Positions 9,163-19,363 are shown, numbered from the stretch's first letter. The stretch is 64,000 nt of DNA from an uncultured Bacilli bacterium (GCA_934098525.1 CAKONZ010000005.1:52000-115999); one strand, 5' to 3'. Program-made: numbers and translations. Notes: generated from the letters alone by a model not told the origin.

Positions 9163-10208
9163 TTATCTATTTTAATTATAATTTGATAAGTGTTTTCATA
9201 ATCAAATTCTTCTGTTGTTATAGAAAAACCAAATTTTTCTGTATTTTGAACAGCTTGTCTTACATTATTTATTGCAAATCTTAGATCATATATATTGTTA
9301 TATTGATCATTTTCATCTGATATATTATTTTCAACTGTTTTATTCTTGTCATCTAATTCTTCGATGCTTTTTTCATTTATTCTTAAGTTATTAAATATAT
9401 CATAATTAATTTTAGGTTTTATTTCTTCAAGTTCAGTATTTATTTCTGGTTGTATGTTTGCTGGGGATTCTTCGATTGGTGTTTCTATCTTTTTTTCCTC
9501 TTGATTGATAGGAGTTATAGGTTGATTGATAGCTTGATTTAAAATTGTTTGAACTTCTTCTTTTGTATTATTTATTGTTTCTTCATCTTCACTATCTATT
9601 ACTTTTCCTGTTAATCTTTGGATTTCTTCATCTAGTTGTCTAACTGTTAATCTATTTCTTATTATTTTTTCTAGTAATTCTTTTTGTAATTCTTTGTTTT
9701 CTACATTTAATAAACTTCTAGCATGTCTTTCAGATATTTTTTGGTTTAGTAAAGCAGTCTGAACTTCTTCATCTAAGTTTAATAATCTAATTTTGTTTGC
9801 TATTGCTGATTGCGATTTTCCTAGACTTGCCGCTAATTCTTCTTGAGTTAAATTATCTAATTTTAAGATAGTTTGATAAGTTTTTGCCTCTTCTATAGGG
9901 GTTAAATCTTTTCTTTGAAGATTTTCTAAAAGTGCTATTTTTGCGGCTTCTTTGTCATCAATGTTTCTTACTAATGCTGGTATAGTGGTTTTTCCTGCTA
10001 ATTGTGATGCTCTGAATCTTCTTTCACCGGCAATTATTTCATATTTATCTCCTATTTTTCTAACTATGATTGGTTGTATTACACCATGTTCTTTAATTGA
10101 TTTTGAAAGTTCATCCAATGCTTCTTCATCAAAAATTTCTCTAGGTTGAAATCTATTTGGCATTATATCTTGTAAAGATATTTCAAAAACTTCTTGTTCT
10201 AGGTTCAT
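9153..10208 (-). CDS. noc: Nucleoid occlusion protein Noc (ParB paralogue)
   Basis: Second ParB-family protein, upstream of parA as in Bacillus. Motif GERRFRASQLAG (CTP site) and helix-turn-helix LTQEELAASLGKSQSAIAN are intact; PNRFQPREIF matches Noc. In Noc this protein binds NBS sites and blocks division over DNA. The start is the ATG at 10208, preceded by AGAGGGG. This gives an N-terminus without the amphipathic membrane-targeting helix seen in B. subtilis Noc. It also has an acidic, low-complexity extension (about 225-300) and an extra terminal block (about 305-351) ending TYQIIIKIDK. A perfect NBS at 26.58 kb supports the Noc assignment. Confidence 0.9.
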   Translation of the reverse strand: MNLEQEVFEISLQDIMPNRFQPREIFDEEALDELSKSIKEHGVIQPIIVRKIGDKYEIIAGERRFRASQLAGKTTIPALVRNIDDKEAAKIALLENLQRKDLTPIEEAKTYQTILKLDNLTQEELAASLGKSQSAIANKIRLLNLDEEVQTALLNQKISERHARSLLNVENKELQKELLEKIIRNRLTVRQLDEEIQRLTGKVIDSEDEETINNTKEEVQTILNQAINQPITPINQEEKKIETPIEESPANIQPEINTELEEIKPKINYDIFNNLRINEKSIEELDDKNKTVENNISDENDQYNNIYDLRFAINNVRQAVQNTEKFGFSITTEEFDYENTYQIIIKIDKNK

Positions 10209-10259
10209 ATATACCCCTCTTTTCTTATTCTTTTTATTGTACACAATCCCTATATTATC

Positions 10260-10288
10260 ATTATACAAAAGCTCAAGAAATTTTTCAA
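10260..10288 (-). promoter_or_regulatory. noc promoter embedded in the rsmG terminator
   Basis: Minus strand TTGAAA (10283-10288), 17-base spacer, TATAAT (10260-10265). The -35 lies in the loop and the spacer in the second arm of the rsmG terminator hairpin. Confidence 0.8.
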
Positions 10289-10306
10289 TCATATTTCTTG
10301 AGCTTT
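10264..10306 (-). terminator. Intrinsic terminator after rsmG
   Basis: Perfect 14-bp stem (10268-10281 with 10293-10306; AAGCTCAAGAAAT-type arms) with an 11-base loop and a short TTTT tail on the minus strand. Sits 17 bases after the rsmG stop. Confidence 0.85.
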
Positions 10307-10322
10307 ACTTTATTTTTGTAAA

Positions 10323-11024
10323 CTATAAATTTTTTTTCTTAATTTTTGAATATTCACGTGGGTAATTATCATTAGTGGATTTGTTTTTTTGAAACATTAA
10401 AAGTGTTCTTTTACTATTTTCTTTTGGTAATTCAAATTCTTCTTTTTTTAGCAATGTTAAATCTAGTTTTTTTAAACAATTATCTATATTTTTTAATTCT
10501 TCATCTACATTTGATTTCATTAATATATAGAAACCATCAATTTTTAATGCTTGAATACCTAGTTCTAAAATAATAGAAGTTTTAGCAACGGCTCTAGAAA
10601 TTAATACGTCATATTGTTCTTTATTATTTATTGAAAATTCTTCTATTCTTGAACATATTATATTAAAATCTAGATTTAATTCTTTTTTTACTTCTTGTAA
10701 AAATTTGCATCTTTTTTCTAAAGAATCTACTAGGGTTAATTCTAGGTTAGGAAATATTATTTTTAATACTATTCCTGGAAATCCTGCTCCTGTTCCTAAA
10801 TCACATATTGATATTTTTTGATTTAAGTTTATTATTTTACAAACTGTTAGACTATCATAAAAATGTTTTAGATATACTTCATCTTTTTCGGTTATTGCTG
10901 TTAAATTCATAACTTTATTTTTTTCAATTAATAGTTTGTAAAAATCGTCTAATTTTTTTAGTTTTTCTTCTGTTAGTTGTATATTTAATTTTTCTAATTC
11001 TTTTATAAATTCTTCTTTATTCAT
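10323..11024 (-). CDS. rsmG: 16S rRNA (guanine527-N7)-methyltransferase
   Basis: Methylates G527 of 16S rRNA using S-adenosylmethionine. SAM-binding motif ICDLGTGAGFPGIVLKI (about residue 73), then VLISRAVAK. 233 residues, family length. It overlaps mnmG by 8 bases and so is translationally coupled. The mnmE-mnmG-rsmG-noc-parA-parB order is the classical origin arrangement. Confidence 0.96.
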   Translation of the reverse strand: MNKEEFIKELEKLNIQLTEEKLKKLDDFYKLLIEKNKVMNLTAITEKDEVYLKHFYDSLTVCKIINLNQKISICDLGTGAGFPGIVLKIIFPNLELTLVDSLEKRCKFLQEVKKELNLDFNIICSRIEEFSINNKEQYDVLISRAVAKTSIILELGIQALKIDGFYILMKSNVDEELKNIDNCLKKLDLTLLKKEEFELPKENSKRTLLMFQKNKSTNDNYPREYSKIKKKNL

Positions 11025-12876
11025 ATTTTTCCTTTTTTAAAGCAATCATTAAAATTGTGATATCAGATGGATTAACACCACTTATTCTCATTGCTTGTGA
11101 TATAGATGTTGGTTTTATTTTATTTAATTTTTCTCTAGCTTCTATGGCTAAATTTTTTATCTTAGAATAATCGATATTATCAGGTATTTTTATGTTTTCA
11201 TATTCTAACATTTTTTTTGCTTCTTTTTCTTGTTTTTTTATGTAGCCTTCATATTTTATCATTATTTCTGCTTCTTCAATTACTGTTTTTTTGTATTTGT
11301 TATTTATATAATTTTTGATATTATTAAATTTTATTTCTGGTCTTTTTAATAATTCATATAGTGATATTCTATCTTTTATAATTGGTGTTTTTAGTTTATT
11401 TAACATTTCTATTGTGGATTTTGTTGGTGTTAGATATGTATCTTTTAATTCTTTTATTAATTTTTTGATGTTTTCTTTTTTATTTTTGAATAATTTATAG
11501 TCTTTTTCATTTAATAATCCTATTTTTTTACCATATTCAGATAATCTCATGTCTGCATTGTCGTCTCTTAATAAAAGTCTATATTCTGCTCTTGATGTTA
11601 AAAGTCTATATGGTTCTTTTGTTCCTTTTGTTACTAAATCATCTATTAGTACTCCTATGTATGCTTCGTTTCTTTTTAAGATTAGTGGTTCTTTATTTTC
11701 TAGTTTTAATGAAGCATTTATTCCTGCCATAAGGCCTTGACATGCTGCTTCTTCATATCCACTTGTACCATTAATTTGACCAGCTGTATATAAGTTTTCT
11801 ACTAGTTTTGTTTCTAATGATTGTTTTAATTGTGTAGGATCAATTGCATCATATTCTATAGCATATGCATATTTTAATATTTTAGCATTTTCTAGCCCTG
11901 GTAAGCTATGAACCATTTTTTCTTGAATCTGTTCTGGCATACTTGTTGAAAATCCTTGTAAGTATATATCATCATAATATCTACTTTCTGGTTCTAAAAA
12001 TAATTGATGTCTTTCTTTATCACTAAATCTTACTATTTTATCTTCAATAGATGGACAATATCTTGGTCCTATTCCTTCTACATATCCGCCATACATGCTT
12101 GATAATTTTAAGTTTTCTTTTATTAAATTGTGGGTTGTTTCATTGGTATATATTAAGTGACAATCTATCTGATCCTTTATTTTGTAATATGACTTTTCGC
12201 TGTATGAAAATGTTAGTTTTTTATTATCTCCTGGTTGTTTTAATGCTTTAGTAAAATCAATACTACTTTTTTCTATTCTTGGAGGAGTTCCTGTTTTTAA
12301 TCTTTGAATAGCAAATCCTAATTCTTTTAATTTATCACTTAAATAAAGTGATGGTTTTTCACCATGGGGACCTCCAGATGTTTTTTTTGATCCTATTAGA
12401 ATACTGCCTTTTAAATATGTTCCTGTTGTTAATATAACAATATCTGAATAAATTTTTGTATTATTATTTAAAATAACTCCTTTTATTTTGTTATTTTCTA
12501 CTATTAAATCCTCTACCATTCCTTCTAATATTGTTAAATTTTTTTCATTTTTTAATGTTTCTAACATTTTTTGAGGATATATTTTTTTATCTATTTGTGC
12601 TCTTAATGCTTGTACTGCTGGACCTTTTTTTGTATTAAGTTTTTTTATTTGAAGATGACTTTTATCGGTATTTTTACCCATTTCACCACCTAGAGCATCT
12701 ATTTCTCTTACTACTATTCCTTTTGCAGGACCTCCTATTGAAGGATTACAAGGTGCATCGGCTATATTCTTAATATTACCAGTTATTAATAATGTTTTAT
12801 GATCTTTTCTTGCTGATGCTAGCGATGCTTCGCATCCAGCATGGCCCCCTCCAACAACAATTATTTCATATTTCAT
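11017..12876 (-). CDS. mnmG: tRNA uridine-34 modification enzyme MnmG (GidA)
   Basis: FAD enzyme that with MnmE makes the cmnm5 group on wobble uridine of tRNAs. The FAD-binding motif VVGGGHAGCEASLASAR is at the N-terminus; SIGGPAKGIVVREIDALGG and GTSGYEEAACQGL are signatures. 619 residues. It has its own promoter (perfect TATAAT at 12905-12910 on the minus strand) after the mnmE terminator. Ends in an 8-base overlap with rsmG. Confidence 0.97.
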   Translation of the reverse strand: MKYEIIVVGGGHAGCEASLASARKDHKTLLITGNIKNIADAPCNPSIGGPAKGIVVREIDALGGEMGKNTDKSHLQIKKLNTKKGPAVQALRAQIDKKIYPQKMLETLKNEKNLTILEGMVEDLIVENNKIKGVILNNNTKIYSDIVILTTGTYLKGSILIGSKKTSGGPHGEKPSLYLSDKLKELGFAIQRLKTGTPPRIEKSSIDFTKALKQPGDNKKLTFSYSEKSYYKIKDQIDCHLIYTNETTHNLIKENLKLSSMYGGYVEGIGPRYCPSIEDKIVRFSDKERHQLFLEPESRYYDDIYLQGFSTSMPEQIQEKMVHSLPGLENAKILKYAYAIEYDAIDPTQLKQSLETKLVENLYTAGQINGTSGYEEAACQGLMAGINASLKLENKEPLILKRNEAYIGVLIDDLVTKGTKEPYRLLTSRAEYRLLLRDDNADMRLSEYGKKIGLLNEKDYKLFKNKKENIKKLIKELKDTYLTPTKSTIEMLNKLKTPIIKDRISLYELLKRPEIKFNNIKNYINNKYKKTVIEEAEIMIKYEGYIKKQEKEAKKMLEYENIKIPDNIDYSKIKNLAIEAREKLNKIKPTSISQAMRISGVNPSDITILMIALKKEKYE

Positions 12877-12904
12877 AATTTACACCTTCTTTTTATGCGT
12901 TTGT

Positions 12905-12933
12905 ATTATAACACATATTTTTTGTTACTACAA
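12905..12933 (-). promoter_or_regulatory. Promoter of mnmG-rsmG
   Basis: Minus strand TTGTAG, 17-base spacer, TATAAT about 29 bases upstream of the mnmG start. The -10 is perfect and the -35 is weak. Confidence 0.65.
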
Positions 12934-12956
12934 TAAAAAAGAACCATTTGGTTCTT
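12933..12956 (-). terminator. Intrinsic terminator after mnmE
   Basis: Stem AAGAACC / GGTTCTT (7 bp) with an AAAT loop, then a six-T run on the minus strand, 40 bases past the mnmE stop. Confidence 0.85.
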
Positions 12957-12997
12957 ATAGAGTTTCTATGTTTTTAATTTTTTCTTTTATATTTATA

Positions 12998-14350
12998 TTA
13001 TTTTCCTACACAGAAGTCTTTAAATAATTGATCTAGTAATTCTTCTGTATAGGTTTCACCGATTATTTCTCCTAAAATTTGCCAAATATTTTTAATGTCA
13101 ATTTCTATCATATCTATTGGAAGGTTTTCATCTATTCCTTTTTTTATATCATTAAGACTTTGTTTTGCTTCTTCTAAACGATTTAGTTGTTCAATACTTG
13201 ATACATATGTAAAATCATTTGTTGTTATTTCATCTATGTTAAATAATTCTTTTATTTTATTTTTTAATGCTTCTATACCATCATCTGTTAGTGTATTTGT
13301 GTAGACAATATTTTTATGATTTATTAATTTTTTGTCTAATTTTTCTTCTAAATCATTTTTATTTATTACAATAATACTTTTTTTATTTTTAATACTTTCT
13401 ATTAAATTTTTGTCTTCTGTTGTTAATTTTTCATTGTTATTTAATACAAGAATTACTAGGTCTGATCTATCTTTAATATCTAGTGATTTTTCAACCCCTA
13501 TTTGCTCTACTATATCTTTTGTTTTTCTTATTCCAGCAGTATCTATTAAATTAAGTAGTATTCCATCTAAATTTATTTCTCCTTCAACAATGTCTCTTGT
13601 TGTTCCTGGAATATTAGTTACTATTGCTTTTTCTTTTCCTATTAGTCGGTTTAAGATACTACTTTTTCCTACATTTGGTTTACCAATAATAGCAACATTA
13701 ATACCCTCTTTTATAATGTTTGAATTTTTAGAATTGGTTATTATTTTATTTAATTGATCACTAATTTCATTTAATGAATTTTTTATCTTTTTATTTGTCA
13801 TTACTTCAATATCTAAGTATTCTGGATAATCTATATTTACTTCAATATTTGTTAAAATATCAATTAATTTTTTTCTTAATTCTTTTATTTTATTAGTTGT
13901 ATTTCCTTTTAGATTATTAATAGCTATTTCACGAGCTTTTTCTGTTTTTACATTTATTAAATCCATTACAGCTTCTGCTTCTGTTAAATCTATTCTACCA
14001 TTTAAGAAGGCTCTTTTTGTAAATTCTCCTGGTTCTGCCAATCTACAACCATTTTTTAATAGTAAGTCTAATACTTTATTTGTTGTAGCTATACCGCCAT
14101 GACAGTTTATTTCTACTATGTCTTCTGTTGTAAATGTTTTAGGAGATTTCATTATTGTTACTAATACTTCATCTATTATTTCATTTTTATCTTTTATATA
14201 GCCATATGTTACTGTATGAGTGTTTTTTTGTAATAAGTCAGAAGAAAAAATTTTATTTACTATATTTATTGCTTTGTCTCCACTAACTCTAATAATTGAT
14301 ATTGCTCCTACACCTAATGCTGTAGAAATTGCCGCTATTGTATCTTTCAT
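12998..14350 (-). CDS. mnmE: tRNA modification GTPase MnmE (TrmE)
   Basis: Partner of MnmG in wobble-uridine modification. N-terminal tetrahydrofolate-binding domain (TIAAISTALGVGAISIIRVSG), helical domain, and an embedded G domain at about 215-375 with GKPNVGKSSILNRL, DTAGIR and NKND. Ends CVGK, with the catalytic cysteine that the family keeps. 450 residues, normal length. Confidence 0.97.
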   Translation of the reverse strand: MKDTIAAISTALGVGAISIIRVSGDKAINIVNKIFSSDLLQKNTHTVTYGYIKDKNEIIDEVLVTIMKSPKTFTTEDIVEINCHGGIATTNKVLDLLLKNGCRLAEPGEFTKRAFLNGRIDLTEAEAVMDLINVKTEKAREIAINNLKGNTTNKIKELRKKLIDILTNIEVNIDYPEYLDIEVMTNKKIKNSLNEISDQLNKIITNSKNSNIIKEGINVAIIGKPNVGKSSILNRLIGKEKAIVTNIPGTTRDIVEGEINLDGILLNLIDTAGIRKTKDIVEQIGVEKSLDIKDRSDLVILVLNNNEKLTTEDKNLIESIKNKKSIIVINKNDLEEKLDKKLINHKNIVYTNTLTDDGIEALKNKIKELFNIDEITTNDFTYVSSIEQLNRLEEAKQSLNDIKKGIDENLPIDMIEIDIKNIWQILGEIIGETYTEELLDQLFKDFCVGK

Positions 14351-14370
14351 TTTTCACCTCTTTATGTAAG

Positions 14371-14395
14371 AAAAGAGGAATTAATCCTCTTTTGG
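14371..14395 (-). terminator. Terminator at the end of jag
   Basis: Nine-bp stem AAAAGAGGA / TCCTCTTTT with a 5-base loop overlapping the jag stop codon. The T-rich second arm supplies the tail on the minus strand. Confidence 0.65.
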
Positions 14396-14989
14396 TTTTA
14401 TTACTACACACCTATTTGGTTCTTCGCCTGTACTTTCTGTTATTACATCTTCACTGTTTGATAAAGCATTATGAATTATTCTTCTTTCATAAGAATTCAT
14501 TGCTTCTAGTTTTACTTCTACTTTTGTTTTAGCTACATCTTTAGCTGTGTATTTTGCTAGTTTTTCTAGTCTTATTTTTCTTTTTTGTTTGTAATCGTTT
14601 ACATCTATTAAAAATCTATAGTATGTACCTATTTCATTACTAACCATTTGGTTAGTAATTATTTGTAAGGCATCGATTGTTTTTCCATTTTTTCCTATTA
14701 AAATAGAACTGTTTGAAGAAACTATATTAAATACTACATTTTCTTCTCTTGTTTTTACTTCTATTGAACAAGACATACCCATATTTTTAATTAAATTTGA
14801 TATAAATTCTTTTATATCTTTATTTAATACACTTTTTTCAATTGCATATATTTCTACTTTTTTGTTAAATAATGCTTTTTTTACTTCTTTTTCTATTATT
14901 ATTAATTCTTCTTCTTTGGCATTTAATTTCTTACAAGCTTCTTGTTTAGCTTCTTCATATGTTTTTCCAATAAATACTTCTTTATGCAT
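14381..14989 (-). CDS. jag: RNA-binding protein KhpB/Jag/EloR
   Basis: RNA-binding cofactor of cell elongation and of YidC-linked functions. Three parts: Jag-N (about 1-50, IGKTYEEAKQEACKKLN), a KH domain around ILIGKNGKTIDALQIITNQ (about 105-130) and a C-terminal R3H domain with MNSYERRIIHNAL. 202 residues. Overlaps the yidC stop by 8 bases, which implies coupled translation. Confidence 0.94.
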   Translation of the reverse strand: MHKEVFIGKTYEEAKQEACKKLNAKEEELIIIEKEVKKALFNKKVEIYAIEKSVLNKDIKEFISNLIKNMGMSCSIEVKTREENVVFNIVSSNSSILIGKNGKTIDALQIITNQMVSNEIGTYYRFLIDVNDYKQKRKIRLEKLAKYTAKDVAKTKVEVKLEAMNSYERRIIHNALSNSEDVITESTGEEPNRCVVIKPKED

Positions 14990-15917
14990 TTTTCTTTTTA
15001 CTCCTATCTGTTATAAAATTTTGAATAATTGTAAATACAGATGATGTAATCCAATATATTGCTATAGCTGTTGGTAAGCTAAATGACATTATTCCAATAA
15101 ATACTGTCATAAATAACATCATTATTCTATTATTTTGTTCTAATTCTTTTGATGCTGTTGATTTATTCATTTTAAATGATAGATAAGTTGTAAGAATTAT
15201 TAATATGCATAAGATTATATAATAATACTTTCCTATTGATATGGCTTTAAATGGTGTCATACCCATTTTTAATCCTATAAATGTTCCTTCAAATATAGCT
15301 GGAACTCTATTTATAGCTTCTAAAAATGCAAGTAATAATGGTAATTGAATAAATGAAAATAAACATCCAGATAATGGGTTAATATTATATTTTTTATATA
15401 TTAACATCATTTCTTGACTTTTTTTATTCATTGATTCTGCATCTGTTTTTCCTTCGTATTTTTTTTCAAGTTTATTTAATTCTGGTTGAGCTTCTTTAAT
15501 TAGTTCTGATTGAACTGCTGTTTTTCTTGTGACTGGATATAATACTAGTCTTATTAATAATGTTACAATTATTAATCCTAATCCTATATTTCCAACAAAG
15601 TTTCCAATCTTAATAATTATGAACGCTAATGGTCTAACAAAGAATGAATTCCATAAGTCTTCATATTTTCCTGTTATTGACATTTTATTACATTCTGGTA
15701 ATTTATCTATTTTTACACCATTTTTTTCATATATTTTTATTGTTTCAGCATCAGTTGGCTTACAAACTATGTTTTCTGTCATAGCCCTTCCTGTTTCTGA
15801 ACTTTTTACTGGCTTATTATTTTTGTCAGTCAGTGTTTTTGTACAACCACTTAATGTTATTACTAATAAAAATATTGTAAGAATTTTTATTATATTATTT
15901 TTTTTCTGTTTTTTCAT
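14982..15917 (-). CDS. yidC: Membrane protein insertase YidC (SpoIIIJ type)
   Basis: Inserts and folds membrane proteins with or without SecYEG. It has a lipoprotein-type signal with lipobox LSGC at about residue 25, then five membrane segments. The conserved arginine of the hydrophilic groove lies in LLIRLVLYPVTRK. 311 residues; Gram-positive size without the large periplasmic domain. Overlaps rnpA by 23 bases. Start supported by AAAGGAGA. Confidence 0.96.
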   Translation of the reverse strand: MKKQKKNNIIKILTIFLLVITLSGCTKTLTDKNNKPVKSSETGRAMTENIVCKPTDAETIKIYEKNGVKIDKLPECNKMSITGKYEDLWNSFFVRPLAFIIIKIGNFVGNIGLGLIIVTLLIRLVLYPVTRKTAVQSELIKEAQPELNKLEKKYEGKTDAESMNKKSQEMMLIYKKYNINPLSGCLFSFIQLPLLLAFLEAINRVPAIFEGTFIGLKMGMTPFKAISIGKYYYIILCILIILTTYLSFKMNKSTASKELEQNNRIMMLFMTVFIGIMSFSLPTAIAIYWITSSVFTIIQNFITDRSKKKNA

Positions 15918-16251
15918 TGTCTTTCTCCTTTATTATATTAAATAAAGATACTAAGCTCTGTTCCATTTTTTGGTAATTTGAGTTTAATGCCTCTTTTTTT
16001 ACTATTATAATATAATTTTTATTATTTTGGTATATATTTTTGTTATTATCTATTATTGATTTGGTTTGTCTTTTTAATTTATTTCTTATAACAGCATTAC
16101 CTATTTTTTTTGTTAGTGTTATTCCAAACATTGCTTTGTTTAAATTATTATCTTCTATATTTAATATAAATAGTTTGTTTGATATACCATTTCTTTTTTT
16201 AATTATTCTATCAAAATCTTTACTGTTTTTGATTATATTATTTTTTTTCAT
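15895..16251 (-). CDS. rnpA: Ribonuclease P protein component
   Basis: Basic protein subunit of RNase P, which trims the 5' end of tRNAs. The signature is recognisable as GNAVIRNKLKRQTKSII (RNR motif variant). 118 residues, rich in Lys and Asn. GGAGG precedes the ATG. Position between rpmH and yidC is invariant in bacteria. A hairpin between rpmH and rnpA probably lowers rnpA expression. Confidence 0.96.
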   Translation of the reverse strand: MKKNNIIKNSKDFDRIIKKRNGISNKLFILNIEDNNLNKAMFGITLTKKIGNAVIRNKLKRQTKSIIDNNKNIYQNNKNYIIIVKKEALNSNYQKMEQSLVSLFNIIKEKDNEKTEKK

Positions 16252-16267
16252 TAATATACCTCCATAA

Positions 16268-16292
16268 TCAAAAAACCACTTTGTAAGTGGAT
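16268..16292 (-). terminator. Hairpin between rpmH and rnpA
   Basis: Stem CCACTT / AAGTGG with a 3-base loop followed by six Ts on the minus strand. Placed two bases after the rpmH stop. Likely a partial terminator that lets L34 exceed RnpA. Confidence 0.75.
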
Positions 16293-16293
16293 T

Positions 16294-16419
16294 TTATTTT
16301 GACAATGATTTTCTTCCTTTTCTTCTTCTTCTATTAACAATACCTGATTTTAAATGAGAGAAGAATCCATGTTTTTTATTCTTTCTACGATTATTAGGTT
16401 GAAAAGTTCCTATTTTCAT
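16294..16419 (-). CDS. rpmH: 50S ribosomal protein L34
   Basis: A 41-residue very basic protein found by reading the minus strand: it begins MKIGTFQPNNRRKNKKHGFF and ends RRRRKGRKSLSK. TFQPN and the terminal RRRKGRKxL are the L34 signature. The start has GGAGGTG 5 bases upstream. It is slightly shorter than the usual 44 residues. First gene of the left arm, right beside the origin. Confidence 0.97.
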   Translation of the reverse strand: MKIGTFQPNNRRKNKKHGFFSHLKSGIVNRRRRKGRKSLSK

Positions 16420-16448
16420 TTCTGCACCTCCAAACTTAATTCGTTAAT

Positions 16449-16478
16449 ATTATAATTAGAAAAATGGTTATTTGTCAA
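16449..16478 (-). promoter_or_regulatory. rpmH promoter
   Basis: Minus strand TTGACA (16473-16478), 18-base spacer, TATAAT (16449-16454). Both hexamers are perfect. Lies at the left edge of the origin region. Confidence 0.88.
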
Positions 16479-16479
16479 T

Positions 16480-16660
16480 CTTTTTTTACTTTTTAACAAA
16501 ATTAATAACAATTAACAAAAATGTTATTAACAAAAATAAATATGTTAATAAAAAAATTGTTGATATTTGTTGAAAACGTTTTTATAATATTTATCTATAA
16601 GGAAAAAAGCTGTTAATAAATATGTTAATAACTTGTTAATAAAATTTTTTCTATTTCTTT
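16480..16660. other. oriC upstream part: DnaA-box cluster
   Basis: The 306-base gap between rpmH and dnaA holds five exact copies of TTATTAACA: 16524-16532 on the plus strand, and 16543-16551, 16611-16619, 16623-16631 and 16634-16642 on the minus strand. Near copies such as TTTTAACAA add to these. The last three are spaced 12 and 11 bases apart. TTATTAACA differs from the TTATCCACA consensus at two central positions, in line with AT-rich relatives. The strand switch of all genes here supports an origin. Confidence 0.8.
16560..16588 (+). promoter_or_regulatory. dnaA promoter within the DnaA-box cluster
   Basis: TTGATA (16560-16565), 17-base spacer, TATAAT (16583-16588). Flanked on both sides by DnaA-box-like sites, so DnaA autoregulation is likely. 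Confidence 0.75.
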
Positions 16661-16725
16661 TTTTTAAAATATATATTAAAATGAATTTAGGTTTGAATTA
16701 TTAATACAGTGGGGAAGTGGTAATA

Positions 16726-18090
<1,365 letters not shown>

Positions 18091-18232
18091 TAATGTTAAA
18101 AGTGTTTATAAATATTAACAAATAAAATGATAAAAAACTGTTAAATTATAAGAGTAAAATAACTTATTAACAATATTAACAGTAATAATAAAAATAAAAA
18201 ACAATTATAAATAAGAAAGAAGGAATTTTATT
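18091..18232. other. oriC downstream part: DnaA boxes and TAA triplets
   Basis: The dnaA-dnaN gap holds one exact TTATTAACA (18164-18172) directly abutted by ATATTAACA (18173-18181). From 18183 follow TAATAATAA-type triplets. Another ATATTAACA lies at 18112-18120. Box pair followed by TAG/TAA triplets is the layout of the basal unwinding element (DnaA-trio) known from B. subtilis, so this is the likely melting site. Confidence 0.65.
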
Positions 18233-19351
18233 ATGAAATTTAAAATTAAAAAAAGTATTTTATTAGAAGCATTAAATAATGTTTCAAAGGCTATATCTAC
18301 TAAAAATATTATACCTATATTATCAGGAATTAAATTTGATTTATTTAAAGATAAATTAGTTTTAACAGCTTCTGATAATGATATTACTATTCAAACAAAT
18401 ATAGAAAAAAGTGAAGATTTAGAAATAATTTCTACTGGTTCTATTGTTATTAAAGGAAAATATATATTAGATATTATTAGAAAATTAGATTCTACTTATA
18501 TTAATGTAGAAATTGTTGATGATCATAAGGTGTTAATTTATACTGATAATAGTGAATTTAATTTAAATGGTATTGATAGTAGAGAATATCCTGTTATTGA
18601 TTTGGATTTAATTGATGAAAAGATAGTTATTAAAAATCAAGAATTAAAAGATTTAATTTTACAAACAAATTATGCTTGTTCTACTGATGAATCTAGATTG
18701 GTTCTTACTGGAGTAAATATGAAAACTATTGATAATTTATTAGAGTGTAGTGCTACTGATTCTTATAGATTAGCTCTTAAAAGATTAGTTATTGATAAAC
18801 AGTTGGAAAAAGATATAGATATAATTATTCCTGGTAAAAATGTTTCAGAATTAGTTAAAATTTTACCTTTTGATGAGGATAGCAATATTGAAATATATAT
18901 ATTTAGTAATAAAATAATATTTAAAATGAATAATATTTTATTTCAATCAAGAATTATAAATGGTACATATCCTAATACTAAGAATTTAATTCCTACTGAT
19001 AAGATATTTGATTTAACAGTAAATAAAAATGAATTTTATAGTATGGTAGATAGAGCTAGTATTTTGAACAATGATAGTGATAATAATGTTATTACTTTAG
19101 AAATTAACAATAATTTGTTAAAAATTACTTCAATGTCTTTAGAAATAGGTAAAGTAGAAGAAAAGATGAGTGTTGATTGTAATGATAAGATTAAAATTTC
19201 TTTTAGTAGTAGATATATGATGGATGCTTTAAAAACTATTAAAACTGAAAATGTTATTTTAACTTTTGTAGGAGAAATTAAGCCAATATTAGTTAAAGAA
19301 GATGATAATGAAAATATGATAGATTTAATTTTACCTATTAGGACTTATTAA
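18233..19351 (+). CDS. dnaN: DNA polymerase III sliding clamp (beta)
   Basis: Ring-shaped processivity clamp. 372 residues in three similar domains. MKFKIKKSILLEALNNVSKAIS at the start (shown in part), ATDSYRLA in domain 2 and the C-terminal LILPIRTY are family hallmarks. Ribosome site AGAAGGA. Follows dnaA as in nearly all bacteria. Confidence 0.97.
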   Translation: MKFKIKKSILLEALNNVSKAISTKNIIPILSGIKFDLFKDKLVLTASDNDITIQTNIEKSEDLEIISTGSIVIKGKYILDIIRKLDSTYINVEIVDDHKVLIYTDNSEFNLNGIDSREYPVIDLDLIDEKIVIKNQELKDLILQTNYACSTDESRLVLTGVNMKTIDNLLECSATDSYRLALKRLVIDKQLEKDIDIIIPGKNVSELVKILPFDEDSNIEIYIFSNKIIFKMNNILFQSRIINGTYPNTKNLIPTDKIFDLTVNKNEFYSMVDRASILNNDSDNNVITLEINNNLLKITSMSLEIGKVEEKMSVDCNDKIKISFSSRYMMDALKTIKTENVILTFVGEIKPILVKEDDNENMIDLILPIRTY

Positions 19352-19363
19352 TTTTTCTCTTTT

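Noticed and set aside
10209..10292. N-terminal extension of noc starting at 10292
   Set aside because: The extra codons lie in the rsmG terminator and in the promoter, and the ribosome site AGAGGGG is placed for the ATG at 10208.
13332..13757. 141-codon plus-strand frame opposite mnmE
   Set aside because: Antisense shadow of a well-conserved gene; hydrophobic composition comes from the complement of AT-rich codons. Same reason for 7037-7348 and 15529-15945.
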